A DNA stretch of 17,127 nucleotides from JAVBNC01 sp031551765 (GCA_031551765.1 JAVBNC010000081.1:1-17127), one strand, 5' to 3'. Counted from the first letter of the stretch, positions 1-7,575 are shown. Notes: a model not told the origin generated them from the letters alone. Made by a program: numbers and translations.

Positions 1-1
1 G

Positions 2-1342
2 CAGGGGCCGCAGGGCAAGGCGCAGGGGGGCGCGCCCGGGTTCCGGGCAGAGGGAAGCGCACAGGGCGGGGTCCGCCGGGCGGGGCTTTTGGAGCAGGGG
101 CAGCAGGAACAGCGCCAGAAACAGGCCCGCCCCGCAGCCCAGCAGGGAAAAAAGGCCCACCTGCCGCATGCCGGGCAGGTTGGAGCAGAACAGCGCGCCC
201 ACGGCCGCCGCCGTGGTCAGGAAAGAGAACAGCAGCGGCCGGGCCAGCGCGGCCGGGGCGTCTTGCGGGGCAATGCCCGCGCGCACGGCGCAGTGAATGT
301 GCAGGGCGTAGTCCACCACAATGCCCAGCAGCACCGCGCCAAAACCTATGGTAATGCCGGAAATTTCCGCGCCGGCGAGCGCCAGCAGCCCCCAGGCCGC
401 CAGCAGGGCCGCGCAGGGCATGGCGAACACCGGCAGGGACGAAAGCGTGCGCAGCCAGACCAGAAAAATGACGGCCAGAGCCAGCGTGGAAGCGATAAGC
501 ACCCGCAGCGTGTCCGCCTTGATGGTGCGCACGTTGGCCGCCGTGTGCTGGTAGGCGGAAAGCACGTTGACCGCGACCCCCCGCGGCATGGCCGGGCGCA
601 GCGCGTCCAGGGCCTGGGCGACGGCCAGGGCGTCGGCGGAATCCATTGCGTGGCGCGGGCTTTCCGCGAACAGCAGCAGGGCGTCGCCGCCAGGGCTGGG
701 CAGGCCGCCGGACAGGGCCAGGGCCTGGAGCCCGGCCAGGGAGCCTGTCCCGCCCGCGTCTTTTCCGGATGAGGGGCCGGACGGACTCCCGGCCAGGCCG
801 CATTCCATGATCCGCTGCGGCAGAACGGCCAGCAATCCCAGGGGGTCGTGGGGGATGAACAGCTTGAGCACCATGCCTTCCGGCCCCAGCAGCCGGTCGC
901 GCAGCAACCGCAGGTGTTTCGGCAGGTCCCCGCCGGTGGCGGAGGCGGTAAAACGCTCCAAATTACCTGCCCGGAACAGGGACGGCACCAGGTCCAGCAA
1001 GGCGGGCGCGGCCGGAATGCCCGGCGCCGGGTGCACCGCGCCGAACAGCGGCGCTTTGAGCAGATCCCGCGCGGTTTTCGCGGCCTGGGGCAGCTTGTCG
1101 CGGTCTTCCGGCCTGGCGGCGGACAGCTCGATGAAAATGAAACGCGCCGCCGGGGTCAGGGTGAAGGCCTGGAACTGCTCCAGCAGCGCCGTATCCCGCG
1201 GCAGAAAGGTGGTGATGCTCTCTTTGAGCCGCGCGCGGGCCAACGTGAGGCCGAAAAGCAGAAACAGCGCGGCCGCGCAGAGCAGCACGGCCCGCCTGTG
1301 GGCGAAAAGCTTGGGCACGACCAGAGCGAAGAACGCGTTCAT
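2..1342 (-). CDS. MMPL/RND-family exporter, N-terminal part (cut by window start)
   Basis: The reading frame stays open for 447 residues from the ATG at 1342 to the window edge, so the C-terminal part is missing; family members usually have about 750-800 residues. A membrane segment lies near residues 17-36 and is followed by a large periplasmic loop (about 40-275). A bundle of hydrophobic segments (about 280-416) carries the GIVVDYALHIH motif (residues 340-350), typical of the RND/MMPL fold. Such proteins move lipids or lipid-linked products out of the inner membrane. The start overlaps the stop of the LolA-like gene by 4 bases (ATGA), which suggests translational coupling. Pairing of an MMPL exporter with a LolA-like carrier is characteristic of aryl-polyene-type clusters, so export of the cluster product is the likely role (inference). 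The family call is firm; the substrate is unknown. Confidence 0.88.
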   Translation of the reverse strand, partial: MNAFFALVVPKLFAHRRAVLLCAAALFLLFGLTLARARLKESITTFLPRDTALLEQFQAFTLTPAARFIFIELSAARPEDRDKLPQAAKTARDLLKAPLFGAVHPAPGIPAAPALLDLVPSLFRAGNLERFTASATGGDLPKHLRLLRDRLLGPEGMVLKLFIPHDPLGLLAVLPQRIMECGLAGSPSGPSSGKDAGGTGSLAGLQALALSGGLPSPGGDALLLFAESPRHAMDSADALAVAQALDALRPAMPRGVAVNVLSAYQHTAANVRTIKADTLRVLIASTLALAVIFLVWLRTLSSLPVFAMPCAALLAAWGLLALAGAEISGITIGFGAVLLGIVVDYALHIHCAVRAGIAPQDAPAALARPLLFSFLTTAAAVGALFCSNLPGMRQVGLFSLLGCGAGLFLALFLLPLLQKPRPADPALCASLCPEPGRAPLRLALRPL

Positions 1343-2046
1343 GGCACGAAAACGCCGTCCGCCAAGGGGGCGTTGATGACCTGACCGCTGAAGCGCAGAA
1401 TGGTGCTGTCGCCCTCGCTTTCCTGGATGCGCACCTCTTCCGCGAATTCACCCTTCTGGTCAAAGGTGATGGTCAGGGAAGCCAGAAAACGGCGCATGAT
1501 CTCGCTTTTGGGCACAATGCGCAGCACGGGCGGGGAAGCGGAAAGCACGTCCAGGTCGTAGTTCTTGCGCAGGGCGGCTTCGTCAAAGCCCAGCCAGGGC
1601 AGGATCTGCTGCGCCAGGGTGCTGAACTCGCGGTTTTCGCCCAGGGCGGAACGGCTTTCCACGCCGCCCGCGCGGCTCCAGGCCGCGCCTTTGCCGCCCA
1701 GCGCCACAAAGCCGGAACTGACGGGGGCGGTGTACTCCCAGCGCAGGGCGTCGGGCCGCCGGTACATGAACGAGCCCTGCGAGCGCACGGTCTGCGCGAA
1801 CAGGCTGAGCCGTTTTTCCTGCGCAAAACGGCACTGCAGCGTGGTGACCCCGGCGGCCTGTTCGCGCAGCTTTTGCAGCACGGCCTCCGCCTGGGCGGGC
1901 GGCAGGGGTGCGGCTTCCCCCGCGCGGGCCGGGGCGGCCAAAAGCGCGAACCCCGCAACACAGCAGAAAACCAGGACAAAAGCCCGGCGGACGAGGTGAG
2001 GGACAGACGGCCGCAACACGCGGGCAAGACAGGGGAAACTGCTCAC
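1339..2046 (-). CDS. LolA-like periplasmic (lipo)protein carrier
   Basis: The protein has 235 residues. The N-terminus has basic residues, a hydrophobic core (about 22-37) and a likely signal-peptidase site after APARA (residue 42), so it should be periplasmic. The remainder fits the LolA/COG2834 fold: an early FAQEKRL segment, then a run of strands containing SQGSFMYRRPDALRWEY and a C-terminal TITFDQKGEF-type strand. Classical LolA carries lipoproteins across the periplasm; copies inside polyene clusters are thought to carry the lipid product from the MMPL exporter. The start is GTG; it overlaps the dehydratase stop by 4 bases (GTGA), and the stop overlaps the exporter ATG by 4 bases, so the three genes look translationally coupled. 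No ATG lies before the signal peptide. It could be the housekeeping LolA, but the context argues for a dedicated paralogue. Confidence 0.85.
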   Translation of the reverse strand: MSSFPCLARVLRPSVPHLVRRAFVLVFCCVAGFALLAAPARAGEAAPLPPAQAEAVLQKLREQAAGVTTLQCRFAQEKRLSLFAQTVRSQGSFMYRRPDALRWEYTAPVSSGFVALGGKGAAWSRAGGVESRSALGENREFSTLAQQILPWLGFDEAALRKNYDLDVLSASPPVLRIVPKSEIMRRFLASLTITFDQKGEFAEEVRIQESEGDSTILRFSGQVINAPLADGVFVP

Positions 2047-2534
2047 GAATGCTCCATAGGGGGAAGGTAGACTTTGACCCGCAGGCTCGCTAGCGGCCCG
2101 GTCCCCTGCGGACGGGAGACGGCGGCGTCCACCAGGATAAAGCCGTCCAGCTCGGCCACGGGGCGGATGCGCACGTGCAGAACTTCCCCGGTTTTGGCCC
2201 CGGCCCCGGCCGTTCCGGCGCAGGTAAAGTCCCTGACGCCCACCAGAAAGCCTTCCCGCGCCGGGCGGCCCGTGTCGGCGTAGCCCTGCGCGGCGGCGCA
2301 GGTTTGCGCGGCCATTTCAATAAAGGCCACGGGGTTGATGTTCCCCTGACCGTCCGCAAAGGGCGAGGAGGCTTCCAGCACGCATTCCGCCAGCGCTTCG
2401 CCTCCGGATGAGGCGGACGCGGCCAGAAGGCGCGTCACCAGGCGCATGGGCGGCTTCTGCGGCAGCAGCGGGGCCGCGTCCATGGGCAAGGGGGGCAGGG
2501 GGGAAAGGGGCGTGGCGTTCGTCATGGTATCCAT
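2043..2534 (-). CDS. FabA/FabZ-like (hotdog) 3-hydroxyacyl-ACP dehydratase, ApeP/ApeI type
   Basis: From the ATG at 2534 the protein has 163 residues. It begins with a Pro-rich stretch and then LLPQKPPMRLVTRLL, matching the LPHRPPM-type opening of FabZ-like dehydratases, followed by PFADGQGNINPVAFIEMAAQ, the active-site region. The catalytic Glu is retained (residue 73), but the position of the catalytic His in FabZ is occupied by Asn in NIN. A FabA-like subfamily lacking this His is known, so this need not mean loss of function. The expected role is removal of water from 3-hydroxyacyl-ACP during polyene chain building. The start is uncertain. The frame is open back to an ATG at 2561, but that codon sits in the loop of a terminator hairpin. 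ATGs at 2534 and 2525 follow the T-run directly, and only a weak GGA precedes 2525. Confidence 0.8.
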   Translation of the reverse strand: MDTMTNATPLSPLPPLPMDAAPLLPQKPPMRLVTRLLAASASSGGEALAECVLEASSPFADGQGNINPVAFIEMAAQTCAAAQGYADTGRPAREGFLVGVRDFTCAGTAGAGAKTGEVLHVRIRPVAELDGFILVDAAVSRPQGTGPLASLRVKVYLPPMEHS

Positions 2535-2535
2535 C

Positions 2536-2576
2536 AAAAAAACAGCCGGGCGGGCCGTCATGGCGGCCCGCCCGGC
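2536..2576 (-). terminator. Intrinsic terminator between lipoprotein and dehydratase genes
   Basis: A perfect 13-bp GC-rich stem (2545-2557 with 2564-2576) has a 6-base loop and is followed on the minus strand by TG and seven T residues (2542-2536). It begins 6 bases after the lipoprotein stop and overlaps possible starts of the dehydratase. By form it should stop the upstream transcript. The dehydratase, LolA-like and exporter genes would then depend on read-through or attenuation. Confidence 0.82.
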
Positions 2577-2582
2577 TTTGTT

Positions 2583-2990
2583 CTAAATATTGTTTGCCCG
2601 GATGCGGATTTCCTGCTCCAGATTCTGCACCCAGTTATTGTAAGTCTTGTGGATGGTCGCGCCTTCATAGTTCAGGTTCATGCTGTCCCGGTAGCTGATG
2701 GAAAAGCTGTTGGCCGTGTAGTCGATATTCACGATGGCCGTGTGCCCGCGCGCGGTGTGGGAGGCGATGATGCGGCTGCGGCTTTCTTCGCTGGCGGTCC
2801 AGCCCCTGGCGGTGCAGGCCGATTTAATGGCCGAGGTCATGGCCGCCATATTGCGCTTGGAGTGAGAAGGCAGTTCCACGTTGGTGGGGTTGTAAATGGG
2901 CGTGGCCTTGCGGCAGCCCACGGAAAGCGCCAGCGCAAGCATCAGACAAACCAAAAGCAGCGGACGGTAACGGCTGGTCATCATCGACAT
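2583..2990 (-). CDS. Small predicted lipoprotein of the polyene-like cluster
   Basis: The protein has 135 residues and a classical lipoprotein signal: basic residues, a hydrophobic core (about 10-23) and a lipobox LSVGC with the acylated Cys at residue 26. The mature part is polar, with short strand-like segments such as HTAIVNIDYTANSFSISYRDS and a C-terminal helix. I do not recognise a named family. A well-placed AGGAG lies 6 bases before the ATG, embedded in the stop region of the acyltransferase gene; that stop (TAG at 3002-3000) is followed by this start after only 9 bases, so the two are one operon. A terminator follows immediately. Its place among acyltransferase, dehydratase, LolA and exporter genes suggests an envelope accessory role in product assembly or transport (inference). 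Inner or outer membrane location cannot be fixed; the residue after Cys is Arg, not Asp, so an inner-membrane retention signal of the E. coli kind is absent. Confidence 0.8.
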   Translation of the reverse strand: MSMMTSRYRPLLLVCLMLALALSVGCRKATPIYNPTNVELPSHSKRNMAAMTSAIKSACTARGWTASEESRSRIIASHTARGHTAIVNIDYTANSFSISYRDSMNLNYEGATIHKTYNNWVQNLEQEIRIRANNI

Positions 2991-2999
2991 GGTATGCTC

Positions 3000-3737
3000 C
3001 TACAGTTGGGTTATGGCGTTGCGCATCACTTGCTGCACGTGCCGCCGCAAAAGGCGGGGCGCGTTGTCCCCGGCCTGGCGGAATTCTTCCGGATACACCG
3101 GGTCCAGGGCTTTGACCCGGATCTCCCCCGGCCGTATCCACGGCGTGCCCGGCGGCAGCACCGCGCCGGACCCGTTGACGCATACTGGCACAATGGGCAG
3201 GTCCGCCGCAAGCGCCAAGGCGAAAGCCCCGGCGTGAAAACGGCGGATATGCCGGTCCGGGCTGCGGTGCCCTTCCGGAAAAAACACGATCACCGCGCCC
3301 TGGGCGGCTTCCCGCCGCACGCGTTCCAGCACTTCTTCGTAAGACGAGCTTTCCAGATTTATATAGCGCGCCAGGCGCATGAACCGCCCGTAAAAAGGAA
3401 TGCGGAACGGCCAGGACCGGGGCGTCTGCACCAGGTTGTGGTTGGGCAGCGCCGCGCTGCAGTGGATATCGAAAAAAGACTGGTGGTTCATAACCGCCAG
3501 ACAAGGAAAAGGCATGGAGCCGGGCGCGAACCCCTCATCCCGCACCTTCACCCAGGGCGCTATGCACCAGCGCCAGCCCAGCCCGTACACCCGGTTCGCC
3601 CCCCGGAACGCCACGCACAACTCCTCCCCCCGGAACAGCGAACGCGCCACGAAAAACGGCGCGATAAAAAGCGGCAACGCCGCCGTCCATAAGAACAGCA
3701 GGGTGTAAAAGAGTAGGTTGCGAAGAAAGGTGCTCAT
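3000..3737 (-). CDS. PlsC-type 1-acyl-glycerol-phosphate acyltransferase family protein
   Basis: The protein has 245 residues. One hydrophobic segment (about 8-33) should anchor it in the inner membrane. The acyltransferase signature blocks are clear: NHQSFFD (84-90, the HX4D catalytic motif), a middle block around RIPFYGRFMRLARYINLES and FPEGHRS (153-159). Housekeeping members acylate lysophosphatidate; cluster-borne members are proposed to transfer the ACP-bound chain to a lipid or other acceptor. I chose the ATG at 3737 because the family fold begins there. The frame runs open another 78 codons upstream to 3971, but that extension is Arg/Pro-rich and has no family features. The ribosome binding site is poor (a GGAAAG about 16 bases upstream), so the start is less certain than the family. 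It is followed directly by a lipoprotein gene and preceded by about 580 bases of non-coding or repeat DNA after the ACP gene. Confidence 0.9.
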   Translation of the reverse strand: MSTFLRNLLFYTLLFLWTAALPLFIAPFFVARSLFRGEELCVAFRGANRVYGLGWRWCIAPWVKVRDEGFAPGSMPFPCLAVMNHQSFFDIHCSAALPNHNLVQTPRSWPFRIPFYGRFMRLARYINLESSSYEEVLERVRREAAQGAVIVFFPEGHRSPDRHIRRFHAGAFALALAADLPIVPVCVNGSGAVLPPGTPWIRPGEIRVKALDPVYPEEFRQAGDNAPRLLRRHVQQVMRNAITQL

Positions 3738-4027
3738 GGCGTGGCGGCGGCTTTCCGGATGACGGCCGGCCCGCCTTCCTGGCGGACGCGGCCTCTCGCG
3801 CCGGGATGTTGTGCAGGGCGTGCAAGCCGCCGGCGGGCGCGACCGCCGGCTCGGTGCCCTGAATCCTTTGTTGTTCCAGCTCCCCGCCGCTCCGCAGCCC
3901 CACGTCCTGTGGGCGGGTTGTGCTGGCGCCAGGGGAGGGCGTTTTTCGTTGACGGGCGCGGCCCCGTACAATTACGGTGATGCTTTTTTCATTGCGATGG
4001 AACGACGGGAGCGCCATTCCCCCACAC
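3738..4027. other. Unassigned GC-rich spacer between acyltransferase and ACP genes
   Basis: This stretch holds no gene I can support. Two minus-strand frames are open across most of it, but they translate to Arg/Pro/Gly-rich sequence with no recognisable motif. The right end (about 4006-4030) repeats the GGGAGCGCC...CGTCATCC junction seen beside the other inverted repeats. It may be the remains of a lost gene or a long leader for the acyltransferase. Confidence 0.4.
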
Positions 4028-4133
4028 GTCATCCTGAGCGTAGAGAAGGATCCATCTTGATGCTTTTTGCTTTTATTCCCGCATGAAAGGCCAAAGGCAG
4101 AGAAAATGGATCCTCCGCTACGCTCAGGATGAC
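4028..4133. repeat. Long inverted repeat, GTCATCC/GGATGAC module, copy 1
   Basis: Two arms of about 28 bases (4028-4055 and 4106-4133) are complementary with two mismatches. They begin GTCATCCTGAGCG and end CGCTCAGGATGAC, and are separated by a loop of about 50 bases. There is no coding content. It adjoins copy 1 of the GGCTTCGACA element on its right, as does the inverted repeat at 12023-12130. Confidence 0.85.
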
Positions 4134-4135
4134 GC

Positions 4136-4318
4136 GTAGTAAAAGACAATACTCCCGTATCCACCCTGAATGGGTTCCAAGGGGCGTGCCCCTTGGCGGG
4201 TGCAGGGATTTCGCAACCGCAGGAAGCGGTTGCGCACGGAGCGCCAGCGACGCCCGTAGGGGGCGGCACAGGACGTGCCGCATTGCGCCCTGCTTTCGTT
4301 CTTAATTGGCTTCGACAA
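4136..4318. repeat. GGCTTCGACA two-hairpin element, copy 1 (longest)
   Basis: It reads CTCCCGTA, CACCCTG, then a hairpin CCAAGGGGC/GCCCCTTGG (about 4177-4196) and GGCGGGTGCAGGG. This copy has extra hairpins (GCAACCGC/GCGGTTGC at 4212-4232, GGCAC/GTGCC near 4264-4279) before the shared end TTGGCTTCGACAA. That end touches the ACP stop codon at 4319. It is similar to copies at 7270, 7641, 10040 and 12132. Confidence 0.82.
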
Positions 4319-4576
4319 CTAATTCTGCTCTTTCCGGGCCATGCTGATAATATACGCGTGCAGATCGCCCACGGTGCGGATGCCGCGCAGGGCTTCGTTG
4401 TCGCGGAGTTTCCTGCCGAAGGCCTGTTCCAGGGCGACGATCATGTCCACAGCGTCCAGGCTGTCCAGTTCCAGGTCTTCGAAGAAGTTGGTTTCCGGGG
4501 TCAGGGCGGCGATATCCAGCTCGAATTCTTCGGCCAGGGTTTTGTTGCACAGGTCGATGATTTCGCGGTCAGTCAT
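4319..4576 (-). CDS. Acyl carrier protein of the polyene-like cluster
   Basis: The protein has 85 residues with the four-helix ACP pattern and the phosphopantetheine attachment motif ELDSLDAVDMI; Ser39 is the expected carrier residue. It holds the growing acyl chain as a thioester for the KS, KR and dehydratase. AAGGA lies about 6 bases before the ATG. The gene overlaps the end of the KS gene by 8 bases (ATGACTGA), so it is translated from the same message and probably coupled. It is acidic, as expected for ACPs. A housekeeping AcpP would normally sit with fabD/fabG/fabF, which are not here, so a dedicated carrier is likelier. Confidence 0.93.
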   Translation of the reverse strand: MTDREIIDLCNKTLAEEFELDIAALTPETNFFEDLELDSLDAVDMIVALEQAFGRKLRDNEALRGIRTVGDLHAYIISMARKEQN

Positions 4577-5798
4577 GAAAAGTCCTTACAAGGAGTGAAG
4601 CGTTAAAGCCCCCCAGCGCGAAGCTGTTTTTGAGGGCGGTGTTGAAGCGGCCGGAAAGCGGGGCCGTGAAACAGTTGATGCCGCCGCAGGCCGGGTCCGG
4701 GCTGTCCAGGTTGCGGGTGGGTATGAGCAGGCCGTCCCGCAGCATATGGACGGTGGCGATAAGTTCCAGCGCGCCGCTGGCGGCCATGGTGTGGCCGAGA
4801 TGCCCCTTGAGGCTGCTGACCGGGGTGGCGGGGCCGAACAGTTCGGCGATTGCCAGCCCTTCCGCTATGTCGCCTTCCACGGTGCCGGTGGCGTGGGCGC
4901 TGACGTAGTCCACGTCGGCGGGGGAAAGGCCCGCGTCGGCCAGCGCGCCGCTCATGCAGCGCAAAAGCTCTTCTTTTTCCGGGTGCGCGATGTTGCTGGT
5001 GGTCACGGAAGGGGCGTAGCCCGCCACTTCCGCCAGAATGGGCGCGCCGCGTTTCTTGGCGTGCTCCAGGCTTTCCAGGGTCAGCATGCCCGCGCCTTCC
5101 GCGCAGGCTATGCCGGTGCGGCCCGCGTCAAAAGGACGGGCGGCTTCTTCAGGGGGGCGGGAAGCGCCCGCGCCCGCGCCGAGCAGGTCGAACACGCCGG
5201 AAACCAGCAGGTGGTATTCGTCCGCCGCGCCGCAGAGCATGATATCCTGGCGGCCCGCGCTGATCAGCTCGTACCCCAGGCCCACGGCCTGGCAGCCCGT
5301 GGCGCAGGCGGCGGCAAGCCCTTCCGCCCGGCCGCGTATGTCCAGGGCCTGCACCAGGTTGGCGCTGACCGAATGGCTCATGATCTTGAAAAAGGTGTGG
5401 GTGCGCACGCCGGAAAGAGCGTGGTCGCCGAGGTAGGCGGCGAAAAATTCTTCCATGGCGTCGGAACTGCCCAGGGTGGACCCGGCCACCAGGCCGCAGC
5501 GGGGGCTGTGCAGAAGTTCCGCGGGCACGCGGGCGCTTTCCAGGGCTTCTTTGGCGGCCACGTAAGCGAACTGGGACATGCGCGACATGGTGCGGCGCAG
5601 GTTTCTGGGTATGGAGGAGCCGTCAAAGCCGCGCGCCAGGCCCACGCAATCCGTGGCCAAGGCGTGGTCCGGGCGGAAGGTGCGCAGGGAAACCACGCCG
5701 CTCATCCCACGGCGCAGGCCGTCCGTAAGCGCCGCAACGCCCACGCCCAGGGGGGAGACGGCCCCCATGCCCGTTATCACGACCCGGCTTGATGACAT
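4569..5798 (-). CDS. Beta-ketoacyl-ACP synthase (FabF/ApeO-like KS)
   Basis: From the ATG at 5798 the protein has 409 residues, the usual FabF length. It opens with the family start RVVITGMGAVSPLG (5-18). The thiolase-fold catalytic triad is complete: Cys165 in AACATG, His302 in SAHATGT and His336 in KGHLGHT with Lys331. The C-terminal NSFALGGFNASL glycine motif is also present. It performs decarboxylative condensation of malonyl-ACP with the acyl chain. AGGAAC precedes the ATG at good spacing, and the start lies 22 bases inside the end of the FAD oxidoreductase gene. The frame is open upstream to 6299, but that part only mirrors the oxidoreductase gene. With all catalytic residues present it is an active KS rather than a chain-length factor; its partner KS, if any, is outside the window. 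Confidence 0.94.
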   Translation of the reverse strand: MSSSRVVITGMGAVSPLGVGVAALTDGLRRGMSGVVSLRTFRPDHALATDCVGLARGFDGSSIPRNLRRTMSRMSQFAYVAAKEALESARVPAELLHSPRCGLVAGSTLGSSDAMEEFFAAYLGDHALSGVRTHTFFKIMSHSVSANLVQALDIRGRAEGLAAACATGCQAVGLGYELISAGRQDIMLCGAADEYHLLVSGVFDLLGAGAGASRPPEEAARPFDAGRTGIACAEGAGMLTLESLEHAKKRGAPILAEVAGYAPSVTTSNIAHPEKEELLRCMSGALADAGLSPADVDYVSAHATGTVEGDIAEGLAIAELFGPATPVSSLKGHLGHTMAASGALELIATVHMLRDGLLIPTRNLDSPDPACGGINCFTAPLSGRFNTALKNSFALGGFNASLLVRTFHD

Positions 5799-7264
5799 TG
5801 TCGCAGTTCCTCGTGCAGGCTGTTCCCGCCGTGTAAAATATCGCAGGCCACGAACGCGGAGATCATGGACCCGACCAGGCCGGGCAGTAGCACGGATTGA
5901 CCCGCCAGCACCAGCCCTTTCATGCGGGTAAGCGGCAAGAGCTCCACAGTGTTCGCTTCGTGGCGCACGCCGTAAATGCCGCAGCGCGGGTTGCGGGCGT
6001 AGTCGCCCAGAGTAAGGGGCGTGGCGCCCGCGACCATGCGCGGCCGGACCGTTATTTCGGGAAAGGCCGAAATAATACGCTGTTCCATGAGCCGAAGCAA
6101 GGAGGCTTTTTGCTCCAGATACGCCTTGGGCCTGTGGCCGCGCACGCTGCCCTGCCAGGGCAAAAAGCGCTCCAGGCCGCAGGGCATGACCGCGCTCAGC
6201 GCGTGCCGCCCCGGCCCGGCCGGGGACAGGGTGAAAAACAGGACGCTTTCTTCCGGAACCTTGCCGCTGAGCAGCTTTGTGGTGTCCAGGTTGGGGCAAA
6301 GGTAAAAAGCGCTGCCCTCAAAAGGGCATTCCCCTTCCAGAATGGCGAAATAGAGCATGGTGGACGGGGTTTCCGGCAGCGCTTCCAGACGCCGCAAATA
6401 CACGCCGCGCAGCGCGCCGGGTTCCAGCAGGCCCGGCAAGAGCGCCGGGTGGCCGGTATACAGGCAGGCGGGCGCGGAAAATCGCGTGCCGTCCGCGCAT
6501 TCCACGCCCGTGACCGCGCCGTCTTGCGCCAGAACGCGCGTGACCGGGCAGGACGCGCGGACTGTCCCGCCGTGCCGGGTCAAATTACGCGTCAGCGCCC
6601 GCACCAGCGCCTTGCCGCCGCCCCGCAGCGTGTGGAGCGAAGCGCGCATGCTGCCGTCCACCAGGGCGTGCTGGACAAAGCGCGCCAGAGACGGTTCCAC
6701 GCCGTGCAAAGCGCAGCGCAGGGAAAGCAGCAGCCGCAGTTCCGGGTCGGCCGTGCAAAGGTCCAGCTCCTGGTCCAGGGTTACGTCGGAAGGGAAGTGG
6801 CCCAGGTTCTGCCGCGCGTCCTGGCCGGGGTTCAGAAAAGGGGAAGAGGCCATCACCGCTTCCACGGCGTCCAAATACCGCGCAATGCCCGCCGCCTCCA
6901 GCGGGAACCGCGCGGAAAGCGCGGCCTGAAACGCCTCCCGCCCCTGGGGCAGTTCGGCCGGGGGCCTGTTCCGCCCCTCAAACACGGCCACTTCCGCCGC
7001 GTGTTGCGAAAAAGGCTGGACCTCCAGCTCCCCTTCCAGCCCCAGCAGCCGCAAATAGCTGCGCAGAATACCCCCCGGTTCCAGCCCGCCGGTAAGGTGC
7101 AGCCCGGTGTCAAAATGCGCGCCCTCGCGCGTAAAGCCGCGCAGCACCGGCCCGGGGGCGGGGGCCGCTTCCAGCACCAGCACCTTTTGCCCCTTGCGGG
7201 CCAGGTACAAGGCGGCGGAAAGCCCGGTGACGCCGGAACCTATGATGAGGGTGTCGTAGCGCAT
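5777..7264 (-). CDS. CrtI/CRTISO-like FAD-dependent oxidoreductase
   Basis: From the ATG at 7264 the protein has 495 residues. A dinucleotide-binding motif GSGVTGLSAALYLARKG (9-25) is followed by VLVLEA, and the C-terminal FAD site GLVLAGQSVLLPG lies near residue 450-462. This layout is that of the phytoene desaturase/carotenoid isomerase group of FAD enzymes, which desaturate or isomerise polyene chains. It ends inside the KS gene (22-base overlap), so it belongs to the cluster. The start is set by the family motif. No ribosome binding site is visible, and the 5' flank is copy 2 of the GGCTTCGACA repeat, ending about 6 bases before the ATG; an open extension to 7414 is repeat DNA. No other carotenoid gene is present, so a role on the ACP-linked or released polyene is more likely than carotenoid synthesis (inference). 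Confidence 0.87.
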   Translation of the reverse strand: MRYDTLIIGSGVTGLSAALYLARKGQKVLVLEAAPAPGPVLRGFTREGAHFDTGLHLTGGLEPGGILRSYLRLLGLEGELEVQPFSQHAAEVAVFEGRNRPPAELPQGREAFQAALSARFPLEAAGIARYLDAVEAVMASSPFLNPGQDARQNLGHFPSDVTLDQELDLCTADPELRLLLSLRCALHGVEPSLARFVQHALVDGSMRASLHTLRGGGKALVRALTRNLTRHGGTVRASCPVTRVLAQDGAVTGVECADGTRFSAPACLYTGHPALLPGLLEPGALRGVYLRRLEALPETPSTMLYFAILEGECPFEGSAFYLCPNLDTTKLLSGKVPEESVLFFTLSPAGPGRHALSAVMPCGLERFLPWQGSVRGHRPKAYLEQKASLLRLMEQRIISAFPEITVRPRMVAGATPLTLGDYARNPRCGIYGVRHEANTVELLPLTRMKGLVLAGQSVLLPGLVGSMISAFVACDILHGGNSLHEELRQCHQAGS

Positions 7265-7269
7265 AATAA

Positions 7270-7371
7270 TTGTCGAAGCCATCCAGGAATGAGAGCAGGG
7301 CTCCGCCCTGCACCCGCCAGGGGTTAGCACCCCTGGACCCCTTACAGGGTGGTTATGGGAGCGCCGTTTTT
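7270..7371. repeat. GGCTTCGACA two-hairpin element, copy 2 (reverse orientation)
   Basis: Read on the minus strand it is the same element: GGGAGCGCC, CACCCTG analogue, hairpin CCAGGGG/CCCCTGG (7317-7336), hairpin GCAGGGC/GCCCTGC (7295-7311) and the end GGCTTCGACAA. It abuts the oxidoreductase start codon. It is followed to the right by CGTCATCCTGACGAG, a partial arm of the inverted-repeat module. Confidence 0.8.
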
Positions 7372-7426
7372 TCGGGCGCACGTCATCCTGACGAGACGGG
7401 TACGGGAGCGTCACCGTTTACCATAC

Positions 7427-7575
7427 GTCATCCCCCGGCTTGACCGGGGGATCCATGCCTTTCTGCCTTTCCACCGCGGGCGTGGCCACTTGAGGGGGTT
7501 CCGGAGCGGCACGGCGGCTGCCCCTCTCTTTCGTCCCGCTTCCGCCTGGATCCCCCGGTCAAGCCGGGGGATGAC
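7427..7575. repeat. Long inverted repeat, GTCATCC/GGATGAC module, copy 2
   Basis: Perfectly complementary 29-base arms (7427-7455 and 7547-7575) flank a loop of about 90 bases. Each arm is itself a small palindrome (CCCCCGG-CTTGA-CCGGGGG). It is non-coding. The preceding bases again show the GGGAGCG...CGTCATCC junction. The whole 7265-7757 spacer between oxidoreductase and ketoreductase genes consists of such modules. Confidence 0.88.

Noticed and set aside
89..1384. Several plus-strand open frames of up to about 270 codons over 1-1400
   Set aside because: They are the antisense of the MMPL exporter; their translations are Gln/Arg/Ala-rich without motifs, whereas the minus-strand frame has a full MMPL pattern.
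4028..4133. Intrinsic terminator at the inverted repeat
   Set aside because: The loop is about 50 bases and no T-run follows on either strand.
3535..4269. Minus-strand open frame of 244 codons covering the spacer and part of the acyltransferase gene
   Set aside because: It runs through an inverted repeat and overlaps the acyltransferase gene in another frame; no motif or start signal supports it.
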